Source: Planctomycetota bacterium (GTDB lineage Bacteria; Planctomycetota; Planctomycetia; Pirellulales; Pirellulaceae). From it: DNA of 64,000 nucleotides. A program made the position numbers and the translations under genes. Below, piece after piece: positions 27,725 to 36,652 of the stretch; positions within the stretch are counted from its first letter, which is position 1; each line of letters starts with the position of its first letter. The DNA is taken from positions 1 through 64,000 of the forward strand of contig JAQCHP010000007.1 in the NCBI GenBank assembly GCA_027619595.1, given 5' to 3'. The notes below the pieces were generated by a model. That model worked only from the letters and a program-made list of their open reading frames with translations, was not told the DNA's origin and did no database searches.

Positions 27725-28462
27725 ATGGACGCGAGAACGGCTTGCTTCACGCCAGTCAGCGTTCGTTATCTCGCTCCGTACTTGCTGACAATCATGGTCG
27801 GGTGCCAGTGGTCAGCAGCGGGGTACAATGCCGACGGTGTGAAATTGTACCAGCAGGGAAATTCGCATGCTGCTTACCAGCGATTCCAACAGGCGCTGCA
27901 GTCCGACCCACGCAATTCGGATGGGTATTACAACATTGCAGCGGCCTATCATCGCGCGAGTCTATCGCCGCGTAACGAAAAGGGTCTGGAATATGCCGAG
28001 GACCTTTATCATCGTTGTTTAGACCTATCCCCTGACCACACAGAATGTTACCGGGGCCTGTCTTCCTTGTTAGTTCAAAGTGGCCGTACGGACAGTGCCT
28101 TCCGGTTGCTCGAAGGCTGGGCACAAAGGAGTCCTCAGTCGTCCGATGCCCGCATCGAGCTGGCTCGAATGAATGAGGAATTGGGCAAGGTCGACCAAGC
28201 GGAACGCCACCTTGTAGCGGCGCTCGACGTGGACACGCGCAACCCTCGTGCCTGGGCGGCTTTAGGTCGGTTGCGGGAACGCCGCGGTGAATATGCTCAA
28301 GCCCTTTCCAATTACCGCCAAGCTTACCAGCTCAATAGCTATCAGTCTGGGGTGAACGACCGTATCGCGTCACTGCAGCGAGAGTTGTTCACCGGGAACC
28401 AGACTGATTACTCGTTCGGCACACGAATCGCGTCGCCACAGCCCCCCAACTTGCCCCGCTAG
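27725..28462 (+). CDS. TPR repeat lipoprotein
   Basis: A 245-residue protein with a signal peptide ending in a lipobox-like MVGC (Cys near residue 23) and then about five TPR units: GVKLYQQGNSHAAYQRFQQAL, NIAAAYHRA, CYRGLSSLLVQSGRTDSAF, ARMNEELGKVDQAERHL and ALGRLRERRGEYAQALSNY. TPRs are protein-interaction scaffolds; the lipid anchor would put it at a membrane facing the periplasm. AGGA 6 bases before ATG 27725 supports the start. No specific partner is evident. Confidence 0.75.
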   Translation: MDARTACFTPVSVRYLAPYLLTIMVGCQWSAAGYNADGVKLYQQGNSHAAYQRFQQALQSDPRNSDGYYNIAAAYHRASLSPRNEKGLEYAEDLYHRCLDLSPDHTECYRGLSSLLVQSGRTDSAFRLLEGWAQRSPQSSDARIELARMNEELGKVDQAERHLVAALDVDTRNPRAWAALGRLRERRGEYAQALSNYRQAYQLNSYQSGVNDRIASLQRELFTGNQTDYSFGTRIASPQPPNLPR

Positions 28463-28627
28463 TTGGACCACGAGTTCGAACTGCGTGGTCAATCCTGGTG
28501 CGGGGAACATGTCGCGACTTCCGAGCAACGTGTCGCGCGTTCTCGTCTATCCGATCGGGAATTCCTCCGTAACAATGGAGGCTCACTTATTTGTTCTTAT
28601 TCACCGCAATGTTGGGATCCTCGAATT

Positions 28628-29725
28628 ATGTCCGAACGTGTCTTCAATTTTTCTTCCGGCCCCGCTGTGCTCCCCGTATCGGTCCTGGAACGAATCCGGG
28701 ACGAAATCCTTTGTCTACCCGGAGTGGGCGCGTCCATTTTGGAGATCAGCCACCGTAGTTCTTCATTTGAAGCCATCATGGCGTCGGCCCAGAGCAACCT
28801 TCGCCAACTTCTTTCGATACCCAACAACTATCGCATCCTGTTTTTGCAAGGAGGTTCTCGTTTACAGTTCTCGATGATCCCGATGAATTTATTGCGTGGC
28901 TCCGGGGCAACGGCGGACTACATTTTGACCGGGACGTGGGGGATCAAGGCTTTCGAAGAGGCGGTCAAAGAGGGTCCCGTCAACGTGGCCTGGGACGGCA
29001 AATCGAACTACAAGTCGGTCCCGCAGCCATCGGAGCTCAAAATCTCTGCCAACTCTGCCTACGTCTACTACACGTCGAACGAGACGATCCAGGGAGTTCA
29101 GTTCGCCACACCGCCGGCGATCGGACGGGCACCCTTAGTCTGCGATGCATCTTCCGATTTCCTTTGTAGACCGCTTAACATCGCCGACTATGGTCTGATT
29201 TACGCGTGTGCCCAAAAGAACGCCGGACCTGCTGGTGTGACGATCGTAATTATTCGAGAAGACCTCTTAGCCCGTGGCAACAACGACCTACCCGGCTACC
29301 TTCGTTTTGCCAACCATGACGAAGAGAATTCGCTCTACAACACACCCCCAACCTTTGGCATCTACGTCGTCGATTTGGTCGCCCAATGGCTCTTGCGCGA
29401 AATGGGGGGGCTTTCCGGAATCCTAAAACACAATCAGAAAAAATCGCAATTGTTGTACGATGTGATCGACCAATATCCCAGCTTTTACCATGGGCATGCC
29501 GAACCTTCATCGCGATCGCTTATGAACGTGACCTTTCGACTCCCCAATGACGAACTACAAACGGCATTTCTGAGCGGTGCTAAGAAACATCGCCTGCATG
29601 AACTCAAAGGGCATCGAAGCGTCGGTGGGATTCGAGCCTCCATCTACAACGCGATGCCGCTCGACGGAGTATTGGCTCTACGAGATTTCATGAACGAGTT
29701 TGCAGATCAACACGCTGGCAGCTAA
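28628..29725 (+). CDS. serC: Phosphoserine aminotransferase
   Basis: Converts 3-phosphohydroxypyruvate and glutamate to phosphoserine, the second step of serine synthesis; also used in pyridoxal phosphate synthesis in some bacteria. It has 365 residues. The start NFSSGPAVLPVSVL, SHRSSSFEAIM near 42, LQGGSRLQFSMIPMN near 75, the PLP Lys in YACAQKNAGPAGV near 200, and GGIRASIYNA near 336 are all family features. serA lies 11 kb further on, so the serine genes are not one operon here. Confidence 0.94.
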   Translation: MSERVFNFSSGPAVLPVSVLERIRDEILCLPGVGASILEISHRSSSFEAIMASAQSNLRQLLSIPNNYRILFLQGGSRLQFSMIPMNLLRGSGATADYILTGTWGIKAFEEAVKEGPVNVAWDGKSNYKSVPQPSELKISANSAYVYYTSNETIQGVQFATPPAIGRAPLVCDASSDFLCRPLNIADYGLIYACAQKNAGPAGVTIVIIREDLLARGNNDLPGYLRFANHDEENSLYNTPPTFGIYVVDLVAQWLLREMGGLSGILKHNQKKSQLLYDVIDQYPSFYHGHAEPSSRSLMNVTFRLPNDELQTAFLSGAKKHRLHELKGHRSVGGIRASIYNAMPLDGVLALRDFMNEFADQHAGS

Positions 29726-29732
29726 GCCCACC

Positions 29733-29795
29733 CAGTACTCAGTACTCAGTACTCAGTACTCAGTACTCAGTACTCAGTACTCAGTACTCAGTACT
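29733..29795. repeat. Tandem repeat, 9 copies of the 7-mer CAGTACT
   Basis: Nine perfect head-to-tail copies of CAGTACT occupy 63 bases between the stop codons of serC and the convergent cyclase gene. A degenerate copy (cccagtac) follows at 29800. Each unit contains the palindrome AGTACT. It probably changes copy number by slippage. No hairpin terminator is otherwise visible in this 87-base gap. Confidence 0.9.
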
Positions 29796-29812
29796 CAAAA
29801 CCCAGTACGTGT

Positions 29813-31678
29813 CTATTTCCCTGGCAAATTCCAAGCGGCGTCGAAGTCAAGTCGGTCGTCGATTAAGAATTCTAACGTTCTCTTGAGCAGTATCCGTGAT
29901 GGTCCATCTTTGGGCTGTTCTTGCAGAATGCGGCCAAGGATACGACTTGTTTCTTCCAGTTGACCGCGGCCGAACATTTCCAAAGCCTGTTCGTACTGTG
30001 CACAGACCTGTGGGTCCCGATCGGTTGCCTCAACCAGTTCATACAGCGTGACGGGGCGCTCGACGTTTACCAGTCGCACTTGACAAATCGGCCGTGTCTT
30101 GAGGGCATGATGAATGGATTGGAAAGTCGAGTCCGCGATCAATACGGGACAGTCCACGTATTTGGTCGCACCTTGAATACGGCTGGCAATATTGACGGTG
30201 GGCCCCAGCGGCCCGTATTTAAATTTCAATTGCGATCCCGTATTTCCCACACGTACAGGTCCGGTATTTACGCCAATTCCAACCTGCAGTTCATGGTTTA
30301 AGGTCGACTGCCAACGCTCGTTCAATTCGGGCATTTGCCGCAACATCGCAATTGCTGCTCGACAGGCCCGTAGTGCATGATCCGGTTGATGCTCCGGTGC
30401 TCCCCACATCGCGATTAGTTCGTCCCCGATGTAGTCCACCAGTACCCCCTCAAATTCCATCACGCATTGCGACAGGGTCTCCATCACGTCGTTGACCCAA
30501 GCAAAAATCACCGCCGCGGGGAGATTCTCGCTGTGCCGAGTGAAATTTCGAATATCGCAAAACAAGAGGCTCACTTCGGCATCTCGACCTTCCAATAGAT
30601 CGGGTTGACGCTCCAGGTGTTGCGACAGTGTCGTAGAAAAAAACTGATCAAATTGTACTTGGATCTTTTTTCGCCCTTTTTCTTGTTCTAGTCTCAGCAA
30701 GGCCGACGAGACGGCACAGGCGATCATTTCCAAGAGTTGCGCCTGCAACTTCGCAACTTGCATGTGCTCAACATCGTGCTCATGGAACGGCTGACTTGCG
30801 CACAGGACGCCGATGACTTCACCAGCGCGGTTCATGAGTGGTGCCGCGACGATAAAACCCTGTGGGTCGACTGTTCGTCGTATGTCGGTGGACTCCGTAA
30901 AACCGAAAGTAACGCGTTTTTCCCGCAACACGCCGTTCAATGATTCGGCCAGGTCAGGATGAAGTCGCCCCACCATCGATCGGGGCATCGTCTCACGGAT
31001 CCCCACGGTGCTAACGGAATCGACGGTCGCAACATCGGTATCAGAATCGGATAGCAAGGCATTCCGCCAGACTCCAAATTCATTGCGCAAAAACACCCGC
31101 GCCTGTTGGAGCCCCAAGAGTTCCACCGACGCAGTGCAAGCCTGCTGAAACAGTTCATTTTCGGAAGTGGCGTGTTGCAACATATCGACAATTTGTTGTA
31201 GCGTACGAATGAGCGGCTCTAAGCGTGCCAAGTCGCCAGCCAGATCTCGCAATTGATGGACTGGGACGCGGGACGTATCACGAATGGCGGTCCCTGGTGA
31301 CTGCGTTGCATGGCTAAGCGTATGCACGGAAGAAACGGAGGAGCCAATGCGCACGACGCGCGTCCCGACGCGGCAAACAGCAGGCAGGTCAACGATAGCA
31401 ACCTCCCCTGCCGCCAATCGATGCCCGCTGCTGGTGATATCAAGCTGCGTTGTCTGACTGGTATTTCGAATCGCGACGCGGCGATCATCCAGGGGTTCAA
31501 TGACTAACTGCGAACGGCTGACCGACACTTCTTCAGCTGCAGCGAGTACCAACCGCTGGCCATCAAAGGAAAACGGTGGTGGTTCATTGTCACGTTGCCG
31601 TCCCACGTCTACCGCCGACGACGCTTCACAAACGAACACTTCGCTAAACCCGAGGTCAACGGCAATTCGCAGTTTCAT
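29813..31678 (-). CDS. Class III nucleotide cyclase with N-terminal FHA-like and GAF domains
   Basis: A soluble 621-residue signalling enzyme. Residues about 20-115 look like an FHA domain, 155-330 a GAF domain, 365-560 the cyclase domain and the last 60 a TPR-like helix pair. The metal-binding Asp residues are present (FCDIRNF, D375; YIGDE, D419), as are the transition-state Asn and Arg (VNIASR, N496 and R500). The residues that usually select the base differ: Asp415 stands where adenylate cyclases have Lys, and Gly489 where they have Asp or Thr. It is therefore probably active, with cAMP versus cGMP unclear. It lies next to an exporter whose ATPase has a cyclic-nucleotide-binding domain. 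Confidence 0.86.
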   Translation of the reverse strand: MKLRIAVDLGFSEVFVCEASSAVDVGRQRDNEPPPFSFDGQRLVLAAAEEVSVSRSQLVIEPLDDRRVAIRNTSQTTQLDITSSGHRLAAGEVAIVDLPAVCRVGTRVVRIGSSVSSVHTLSHATQSPGTAIRDTSRVPVHQLRDLAGDLARLEPLIRTLQQIVDMLQHATSENELFQQACTASVELLGLQQARVFLRNEFGVWRNALLSDSDTDVATVDSVSTVGIRETMPRSMVGRLHPDLAESLNGVLREKRVTFGFTESTDIRRTVDPQGFIVAAPLMNRAGEVIGVLCASQPFHEHDVEHMQVAKLQAQLLEMIACAVSSALLRLEQEKGRKKIQVQFDQFFSTTLSQHLERQPDLLEGRDAEVSLLFCDIRNFTRHSENLPAAVIFAWVNDVMETLSQCVMEFEGVLVDYIGDELIAMWGAPEHQPDHALRACRAAIAMLRQMPELNERWQSTLNHELQVGIGVNTGPVRVGNTGSQLKFKYGPLGPTVNIASRIQGATKYVDCPVLIADSTFQSIHHALKTRPICQVRLVNVERPVTLYELVEATDRDPQVCAQYEQALEMFGRGQLEETSRILGRILQEQPKDGPSRILLKRTLEFLIDDRLDFDAAWNLPGK

Positions 31679-31896
31679 ATCATTTCCGTATCACTCGACG
31701 GCATCTGCGCCAAGAAAACCATCACCTAAGAACCAGCGCACTCGATACCTAAACTACTGTATCGTCAAGTTGGCTCAACAGGACCGCCGTTACGACGACT
31801 AATTGTCGGCGAATTGCTACAGTCGAACCAACTGGGAATTCGATACAGATCCTACCTACCCACGAGATCGACGCTCGTCTATTCCTTCCTGATTCA

Positions 31897-33222
31897 ATGC
31901 CCCTACCCTCTTGGTTTCACCCTATGCGTTGGGCGGACACTGCAGCATGCACGCGTCTAGCTTTCACCCTCGCGTTCGCGGCGTGCGGTCTGGGGGTCAT
32001 TGGCTGTGCCGGTCACCGATGTCGCAGCGTTACTTCTTCCGCCTGCCGCGTGCCACCAACACTGGCTAGCTACGATCGGACTGCGGCGCGATCGATTGAG
32101 CTGGACACCTCCATCGTATCAGATCCCGGGGATGTAGTCGCGAATTCGCCCCAGCATAAAATTTCGACGAGCCATTACTACGGGCTGTTGGCTAGCGAGT
32201 GCCAACTGCTATCCGCCGCCCATTGTTCCGAGGCCAACCTTCTCGAACAAAAGGCGACGGAACTCGAACAGAGTAAGCAGCATGGTTCATCCCAGGAAGC
32301 GATCGCTCTGCTGGCCAGTGCGTGTCGCGACTTGGCCATCCATTTACGCAATCGATCCGCTGCAGAGGGATTGCGCCTGTATTTTCGCTTGCTCGAAGCC
32401 GAGGGGCAGCGGAACTGGAACGAACTGGCGCTTCATGAGCTAGATAGCGCTCTCGCCGACTATAGACGATTCAAGGACCAAGGGGTGCAGGTATCGACAG
32501 ACGCGTCGCCTCTACATCGACAGCGACATGAACTGCAGGATCAACATGAGCAACTTTGGTTAGCCAGTGCACAAAGTCAAGGCGGAATTCGACTCCAAAT
32601 CGGTCTTTGTGCCAATGACTCCCCACCCATCTGGCCCGCCAGTCGCATTGTCGTGTCAGAGATTATCCCGGATCTCGACGCAACGATCGCGAATGGCCTT
32701 TGCTTGCGTCGCGATCTATCGGCCATGAGACGCCTGTGCCAGTGCGAATCCGGAGCGTTGGACCCCAAGCTGATGGGCATGTTATCGCAAGCTACTCCTT
32801 CGATGGCGATCATCCTTTCGGCAACTTCGTCCGGCAAGGCGTCCGGCACGGCGCAACGATCAATGATATGCTGTTCCTTGGCAGATCAAGAGCAGGTGGT
32901 CGAAGAGGAAATCCGGCAGGCAGCCAGAAGTGTCGAATCGAGCTTAATCCGCATAGCGCTGGCGAAACAAGAATTAGCCCGAACACGGGAGCGGCTTTCT
33001 GAACTTGAATCACTTCGAGGATCTGACCATGTTACCCTGTTCGACCTCTCGGGTGCCCGACTCCAGGTCTTGCGGGTTGAGGGTGAGTTGACGCAACGAG
33101 TGGTCGCCTGGCAGTTGTCGGTTGTTGGACTGTGGGAAGCCACAGGGCAGCTAACCTGTACCGCCGCACCTATTGTCGCTCAAACAGCACCTTCCGCACT
33201 TCTTCCTCCAGCGTTGCACTAG
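31897..33222 (+). CDS. TolC-like outer membrane efflux lipoprotein, divergent
   Basis: A 441-residue protein with a signal peptide and lipobox-like VIGC (Cys near 37). The body is long and helical with features of the TolC/OEP fold: helices around ATELEQSKQ, RLYFRLLEAEGQRN and, near 345-420, SSLIRIALAKQELARTRERLSELE and FDLSGARLQVLRVEGELTQRVVAWQLSVVGLW. Similarity to TolC is by pattern only. It would be the outer membrane exit for the exporter encoded convergently just downstream. Its last 53 bases overlap the end of the ATPase gene on the other strand. Role is inferred from neighbours and could be wrong. Confidence 0.55.
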   Translation: MPLPSWFHPMRWADTAACTRLAFTLAFAACGLGVIGCAGHRCRSVTSSACRVPPTLASYDRTAARSIELDTSIVSDPGDVVANSPQHKISTSHYYGLLASECQLLSAAHCSEANLLEQKATELEQSKQHGSSQEAIALLASACRDLAIHLRNRSAAEGLRLYFRLLEAEGQRNWNELALHELDSALADYRRFKDQGVQVSTDASPLHRQRHELQDQHEQLWLASAQSQGGIRLQIGLCANDSPPIWPASRIVVSEIIPDLDATIANGLCLRRDLSAMRRLCQCESGALDPKLMGMLSQATPSMAIILSATSSGKASGTAQRSMICCSLADQEQVVEEEIRQAARSVESSLIRIALAKQELARTRERLSELESLRGSDHVTLFDLSGARLQVLRVEGELTQRVVAWQLSVVGLWEATGQLTCTAAPIVAQTAPSALLPPALH

Positions 33223-34261
33223 CATCCAGGGAACGTTGAAAGTCTTCTGGACCCAACGTATAGACTTGCAAATCCGATACGGCGACGACCGACGCATTTC
33301 GTGGCTCGTGATTGATCAATGCTGCTTCTCCAAAGAAGCTCCCTTTCGACAGTTCGGCTACCTGCCGCACATTACCGTCCCGCTCGACTTCTACTTTGAC
33401 CCTGCCTTCACGAATCAAATAGAACTTGTCACCCGCGTCACCCTGTCGAATCACGGTGGCCCCCGGCGGAAACGCCTCGAGGAACATTTTGTCAGCCATA
33501 TCGGTCAGCGTGCGCGGCGTCAGTTTCGAAAATACTGGCACATCCTTGAGAAATTCGCAAATGATCCGCGACTCTTGCACGAGCACATTCGATTTGATCC
33601 GACCGTCGACCATTCTCACAATGCGATCGGCGACGTCCAAGATGCGATTATCATGCGTAACGAGTAAAATCGCTGCGCCTTCCTGCTCAGCAAATTCCTG
33701 GAACATCGTAACTACCTCTCGCCCTGATTTCTCATCCAGCGCTGCCGTGGGTTCGTCTGCCAAAATGAGCTTGGGGCGATGCACGAGTCCACGAGCTACG
33801 GCGACTCGTTGCTTCTGCCCTCCTGACAACGACGCCGGTTTAAAATCAATTCGATTTCCAAGTCCCAACCGTGTTAGCAATTCGCGGATACGGCTAGAGA
33901 CTTCTTCAGGACTGAAGTCAAACAAGTCGAGCGCCATTTTGACATTCTGAAACGCCGTCAGTGACTCAAATAAATTGTGTGCTTGAAAAATAAACCCGAT
34001 CCGCCGACGCAAGGCAATTCGGTCGTCGTCCGTGGCGCCGAGCAACTGTTGGCCAAGCACCTCCAAGCTCCCTTCCTGCACGCTTCGCAGCGTTCCGATT
34101 AGCGTCAACAACGTTGTTTTCCCTGACCCAGACGGGCCGGTCATGATCACTATTTCTCCCGGTTCAATCTGTAATTGGTTGTCGAACAGGACCTGCTTGC
34201 GCAGATTCCCTGAGCCGAAATAGTGCTGAACACCTTGTATCTTCACCGCTTGAGATGTCAC
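33170..34261 (-). CDS. DevA-like ABC exporter ATPase fused to a cyclic-nucleotide-binding domain
   Basis: Residues 1-235 are an ABC ATPase of the DevA/LolD/MacB type: Walker A GPSGSGKT at 42-49, signature LSGGQ at 145-149, Walker B LILADEP at 165-171 and the switch His in THD near 202. Residues about 240-360 are a cNMP-binding domain (CRP/PKA-R fold). Its phosphate-binding cassette reads FFGEAALI and PRNASV, keeping the Glu and Arg that bind ribose and cyclic phosphate. DevA proteins normally end after the ATPase domain, so the fusion is unusual. GTG 34261 is chosen because it follows the upstream permease stop. The gene is last in the MFP-permease-permease-ATPase operon. Confidence 0.88.
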   Translation of the reverse strand: MTSQAVKIQGVQHYFGSGNLRKQVLFDNQLQIEPGEIVIMTGPSGSGKTTLLTLIGTLRSVQEGSLEVLGQQLLGATDDDRIALRRRIGFIFQAHNLFESLTAFQNVKMALDLFDFSPEEVSSRIRELLTRLGLGNRIDFKPASLSGGQKQRVAVARGLVHRPKLILADEPTAALDEKSGREVVTMFQEFAEQEGAAILLVTHDNRILDVADRIVRMVDGRIKSNVLVQESRIICEFLKDVPVFSKLTPRTLTDMADKMFLEAFPPGATVIRQGDAGDKFYLIREGRVKVEVERDGNVRQVAELSKGSFFGEAALINHEPRNASVVAVSDLQVYTLGPEDFQRSLDASATLEEEVRKVLFERQ

Positions 34262-34289
34262 GTAACGTTTTCTTTCTTTGCCTGATCCG

Positions 34290-35459
34290 CTAGAAGAGTT
34301 CCGCCGGGTCGACTTCAAGGAGCTTGCGGAGCGCCATGATCCCGGAAACAACGCACATCAGCATTGTCAGCAAAAATACCGCTATGGCTCGCTGGACATT
34401 CATTACCAACAGCAGGCCCGTCCAGGACGAAAGGGCCTGGAACAGGAGGATACTGATGAGGCAACCCGGTACGAAACTTAGGAAGGAAAGATAACACGAC
34501 TGCTGCAAAATCAGTCCATAAAAATAACGGCTTCGGTAACCCATTGCCTTCAGGGTAGCAAATTCCCCCATGTGATCTGATATGTCGGAATGGATGACTT
34601 GATAGCAAACGATCATACCGACCACGAACCCAACGATCGTTCCCATAGAAAAAACGAATCCGATTGGTGTGCTGCGGTTCCAGAACAAGATTTCATTCCC
34701 GATGAATTTCTGTCTTTCGAAAACCTTAACGTCCTGCGGCAAAATTTTCGTAAGGTGCGCCACTGCCAGGTCGACAGAAGCGTGGGGATGCAGGTGCACG
34801 ACGCCCATATCAACGCGACTCAAGGTATCCCCACCGGGAACACGGGCTGGAAAGAATTTCCGGAAATTCTCCGCACCCATCAAGACGTTTCCATCGTTGA
34901 CGAAATCGGTACCAAGTTGAAACGAGCCAACGAGTCTTAACGTCCTACCCGACAGCTCCGCCTTCTGCTGCGTAATCTCGGCTGCCTTCCGCACAATCCC
35001 CAAAACCCGTTTGCTCATTCGATCGATCAGAGCCGTGCCCGGCTCGCTGAGCAATTCCAACGCGTCGTTGACCTCGGGCAAGTTGAAGACTCGATCTCCG
35101 GGACGAAATGCCAAAACACGAATCGGGTAGGCTTTGTGCCCCAGCGACTGCCAGATTCCGTTTTCGATATATAGGGGATAGGTCGCGGCCACTTCTGGAC
35201 AGGCGCGTGCCTGAAACAGTCGCTGTCGTGGGAATCCTTCGGCGGACACCAACGAATACTGGGCGCTACTGACGATAAGTATCTGGCCGTCCAACCGTTT
35301 AAGGACCTCGACCGTACTGTCGAACAGAGCGTTCTTAAACCCAGTCTGCATGAACATCAAGACAACGGCAAAACCGATACCACTGACGGCGATGGCCAAG
35401 CGTCGCCAGTCGTAGAATAAATTGAGCAGCGCCAGCGGAGTACTGCGAAGTGAGAACAT
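34290..35459 (-). CDS. DevC-like ABC exporter permease (second)
   Basis: A 389-residue permease of the FtsX/MacB type with one N-terminal helix, a large periplasmic domain and three C-terminal helices. The phrase GEFATLKAMGYRSRYFYGLILQ near 310 is characteristic of DevC. Near the N-terminus, LALLNLFYDWRRLAIAVSGI and VVLMFMQTGF are also DevC-like. It directly follows the first permease with a gap of under 20 bases, so the exporter probably has a heterodimeric membrane part. ATG 35459 is chosen over GTG 35468. Confidence 0.87.
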   Translation of the reverse strand: MFSLRSTPLALLNLFYDWRRLAIAVSGIGFAVVLMFMQTGFKNALFDSTVEVLKRLDGQILIVSSAQYSLVSAEGFPRQRLFQARACPEVAATYPLYIENGIWQSLGHKAYPIRVLAFRPGDRVFNLPEVNDALELLSEPGTALIDRMSKRVLGIVRKAAEITQQKAELSGRTLRLVGSFQLGTDFVNDGNVLMGAENFRKFFPARVPGGDTLSRVDMGVVHLHPHASVDLAVAHLTKILPQDVKVFERQKFIGNEILFWNRSTPIGFVFSMGTIVGFVVGMIVCYQVIHSDISDHMGEFATLKAMGYRSRYFYGLILQQSCYLSFLSFVPGCLISILLFQALSSWTGLLLVMNVQRAIAVFLLTMLMCVVSGIMALRKLLEVDPAELF

Positions 35460-35476
35460 TTCGTGCACACTCCGTA

Positions 35477-36631
35477 TTAAAAAAGATCAACCGGGTCGGC
35501 CGATCCAAGTTTTCTAGCCGCCGCCCAACCCGATAGGCTACAAATCGACACGGCCAACACAAACACGAAAATGACCCGCAGTGTATTCATTTGAATTGGA
35601 ATCAAGGCTACCCGAGCCGTCAATTGGTACAGAGCCGCCGCCAAAGCCAATCCTGGTACGAACCCCAAGACCGCTAGCATGATCGCCTGCGATAGGACGA
35701 CCCTCGATAAAGCAGCGGTGGAATATCCCATCGCCTTGAGAGTTGCATATTCTCGCAACTGTTGCGCCACGTCACTGGAAAGCACTTGATAGACGATCGC
35801 GATTCCGACGACAAATGAAATGGCAACTCCCATTTGAAAAATAATGCCCAGCGAGGTCCCCTGCGTCCATCTCAGCCGTTCCCGTTGCACAGCCTCGTCA
35901 CGAGTCAAGACTTCGACATCGTGGGGAAGGTCACGATTCAGCCTCGCAGCGGATTCGACGATATCGGCACCTGGCTTCAAACGAATGAGTCCGAGACTGC
36001 GTTGATTTGCCAGGCCCCCTTCGGCAAGCTCCTCGAGGTGGCTGACGCTAAGCAACATCAATCCATCCGACGCAAAGCCACCACCCAATTCGAAGTGGCC
36101 GACAATCGTGACGCTTTTCCCTGCAACTTCGACACGCGTCCCCAAATCTGCGTCACCGAATCGCTGGCCATTTTGCGGTCCAAACTCAGGACGCGACTTG
36201 CGGTCAATCAAGACGCTGGATGGCTGTACTAGGGCAGAAACTTTGCTCTGCATCTCGGGCAATCGAAAAGGGGAGTCGAGCGGATCGACGCCAATGGAAA
36301 AGATCCGCCGTTTCCGCGGCTGTTCGGGATGATGCCAGGGAAAAAGCCCCAGTGTCAAGGATTGGGTCGCCTGCACCGTCGACGCCGAGGCGACTTGGTA
36401 CATCCGTTCCTGAGGAAACGACCCCGCGGCAGATAAATGTAGATAATTCGAAGACCGCATGATCAGATCGAATTCCAGCGCATCGAAAAGTAGTGATGCC
36501 GTTGACTCTACCGACCCTAGGAATCCCAACTGCATGAAAATCAACACAACGGACAGCGTGACCCCCGCGGCAGCTGCAAACGTACGCATACGGTGGTGTA
36601 GCAAATTCGAAATCGCCAGTGGCGTTTTCAT
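35477..36631 (-). CDS. DevC-like ABC exporter permease (first)
   Basis: A 384-residue FtsX-type permease with an N-terminal helix (FAAAAGVTLSVVLIFMQLGF), a periplasmic domain, and three C-terminal helices with REYATLKAMGYSTAALSRVVL near 290. It resembles the neighbouring permease in layout but is clearly diverged from it, suggesting an old duplication. In Anabaena, a single DevC works with DevA and DevB to export heterocyst glycolipid via TolC. Having two genes here is a variation on this plan. Confidence 0.87.
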   Translation of the reverse strand: MKTPLAISNLLHHRMRTFAAAAGVTLSVVLIFMQLGFLGSVESTASLLFDALEFDLIMRSSNYLHLSAAGSFPQERMYQVASASTVQATQSLTLGLFPWHHPEQPRKRRIFSIGVDPLDSPFRLPEMQSKVSALVQPSSVLIDRKSRPEFGPQNGQRFGDADLGTRVEVAGKSVTIVGHFELGGGFASDGLMLLSVSHLEELAEGGLANQRSLGLIRLKPGADIVESAARLNRDLPHDVEVLTRDEAVQRERLRWTQGTSLGIIFQMGVAISFVVGIAIVYQVLSSDVAQQLREYATLKAMGYSTAALSRVVLSQAIMLAVLGFVPGLALAAALYQLTARVALIPIQMNTLRVIFVFVLAVSICSLSGWAAARKLGSADPVDLF

Positions 36632-36652
36632 GACATACACCACATACACAAG

